From: Elusimicrobiota bacterium
GTDB taxonomy: Bacteria; Elusimicrobiota; Elusimicrobia; UBA1565; UBA9628
Assembly (NCBI GenBank): GCA_023249695.1
Contig: JAHFCD010000116.1
Coordinates: 1 to 7,126 of the forward strand
Direction of reading: 5' to 3'
DNA: 7,126 bases
Part shown: in pieces, positions 6,852-7,126 of the stretch
How positions within the stretch are numbered: position 1 is the first letter of the stretch
Layout of the letters: each line of letters opens with the position of its first letter
Program-made: the position numbers and the translations under genes
The notes under the pieces: model-generated
Database searches by the model: none
Seen by the model: only the letters and a program-made list of their open reading frames with translations
What the model was told of the DNA's origin: nothing

Positions 6852-7126
6852 TGGCCGGCTCGGCGAACGCTCGCGGCGGCCTCGGCTGGGTGATCCTCGT
6901 GGTCGCCTTGGCCGTGCCCGGCGTGCTCTTCTACAATTGGTGGTCCCATCTCAAGGCCGACCGCGAGAAGACGGTCGCCGCCAAGGCGCGCGGGCGCGTG
7001 CCCGACGGCGGGGTCTTCGAGTCGTCGCCGAACGCCAAGCTCGTCAACCCGATGGCTTCCTCCGTCTCGACCGGGACCCCGGCCGGCGCCGCTACGGCCG
7101 CGACGGCCGTCCCGCTGGCGACCGCG
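6851..7126 (+). CDS. Single-pass membrane protein with Ala/Thr/Pro-rich linker, in the pilP position (3' partial)
   Basis: The frame is open from ATG 6851 to the window end, giving 92 residues. The N-terminus is short (MAGSANARGG). A membrane segment follows at ~11-29 (LGWVILVVALAVPGVLFYN), then a basic flank (HLKADREKTVAAKARGR, 33-49), then a low-complexity stretch rich in Ala, Thr, Ser and Pro from ~60 to the edge. In canonical operons pilP follows pilO, but PilP is usually a lipoprotein. No lipobox Cys is seen here, so this is at most a PilP functional analogue, or another linker-bearing pilus or T2SS inner-membrane protein (GspC-like layout: one helix then a Pro-rich linker). More positive charge lies after the helix than before it, which by the positive-inside rule would put the N-terminus outside; this is unusual for GspC or PilP. 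The identifying domain lies beyond the window. Confidence 0.75.
   Translation, partial: MAGSANARGGLGWVILVVALAVPGVLFYNWWSHLKADREKTVAAKARGRVPDGGVFESSPNAKLVNPMASSVSTGTPAGAATAATAVPLATA

Noticed and set aside
1..7126. tRNA/rRNA genes, CRISPR repeats, insertion sequences, attachment sites
   Set aside because: No CCA-tailed cloverleaf, spaced direct repeats, terminal inverted repeats or transposase motifs were seen; almost all of the window is protein-coding.

Overview
The window comes from a GC-rich, diderm (outer-membrane-bearing) bacterium. The evidence is a polytopic O-antigen-ligase-type enzyme, a secreted protein with OmpA-like domains, and an inner-membrane type IV pilus (T4P) / type II secretion (T2SS) alignment module. 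The phylum cannot be fixed from the sequence. The combination of high GC, TPR-tailed ligase and divergent PilMNO-like proteins would fit Elusimicrobiota or a deltaproteobacterium-like lineage, but that is a guess. All genes are on the + strand.

Layout: (1) Bases 1-2510 are the 3' part of a gene for a Wzy/WaaL/PglL-type membrane glycan ligase or polymerase with a C-terminal TPR domain. Its start lies upstream of the window. (2) Bases 2511-2623 are a short AT-rich spacer, the only real intergenic gap, probably carrying a promoter. (3) Bases 2624-7126 are a tightly packed four-gene operon whose genes overlap at every junction (ATGA, TAATG, TGATG). In order they are: a secreted two-OmpA-domain protein with a FlgD-like Ig domain; a natural PilM-PilN fusion with GspL-like architecture; a PilO-like protein; and the start of a single-pass membrane protein with a low-complexity linker, sitting where pilP would be.

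How they may work together: PilM, PilN and PilO form the cytoplasm-to-periplasm alignment complex of T4P and T2SS machines. Here PilM and PilN are one polypeptide, and the actin-like half has lost the usual acidic residues of its nucleotide-binding loops. It therefore looks more like GspL of T2SS than like a free PilM. The first gene of the operon could tie this complex to the peptidoglycan or outer membrane. The upstream ligase could glycosylate pilin or other exported proteins, although it appears to have separate transcription.

The most intriguing small signal is an A-AAA-AAG heptamer, in the correct phase, four codons before the pilO-like stop. A -1 slip there would read straight into the downstream overlapping gene and make a PilO-membrane-protein fusion. 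It is a testable candidate for programmed frameshifting.
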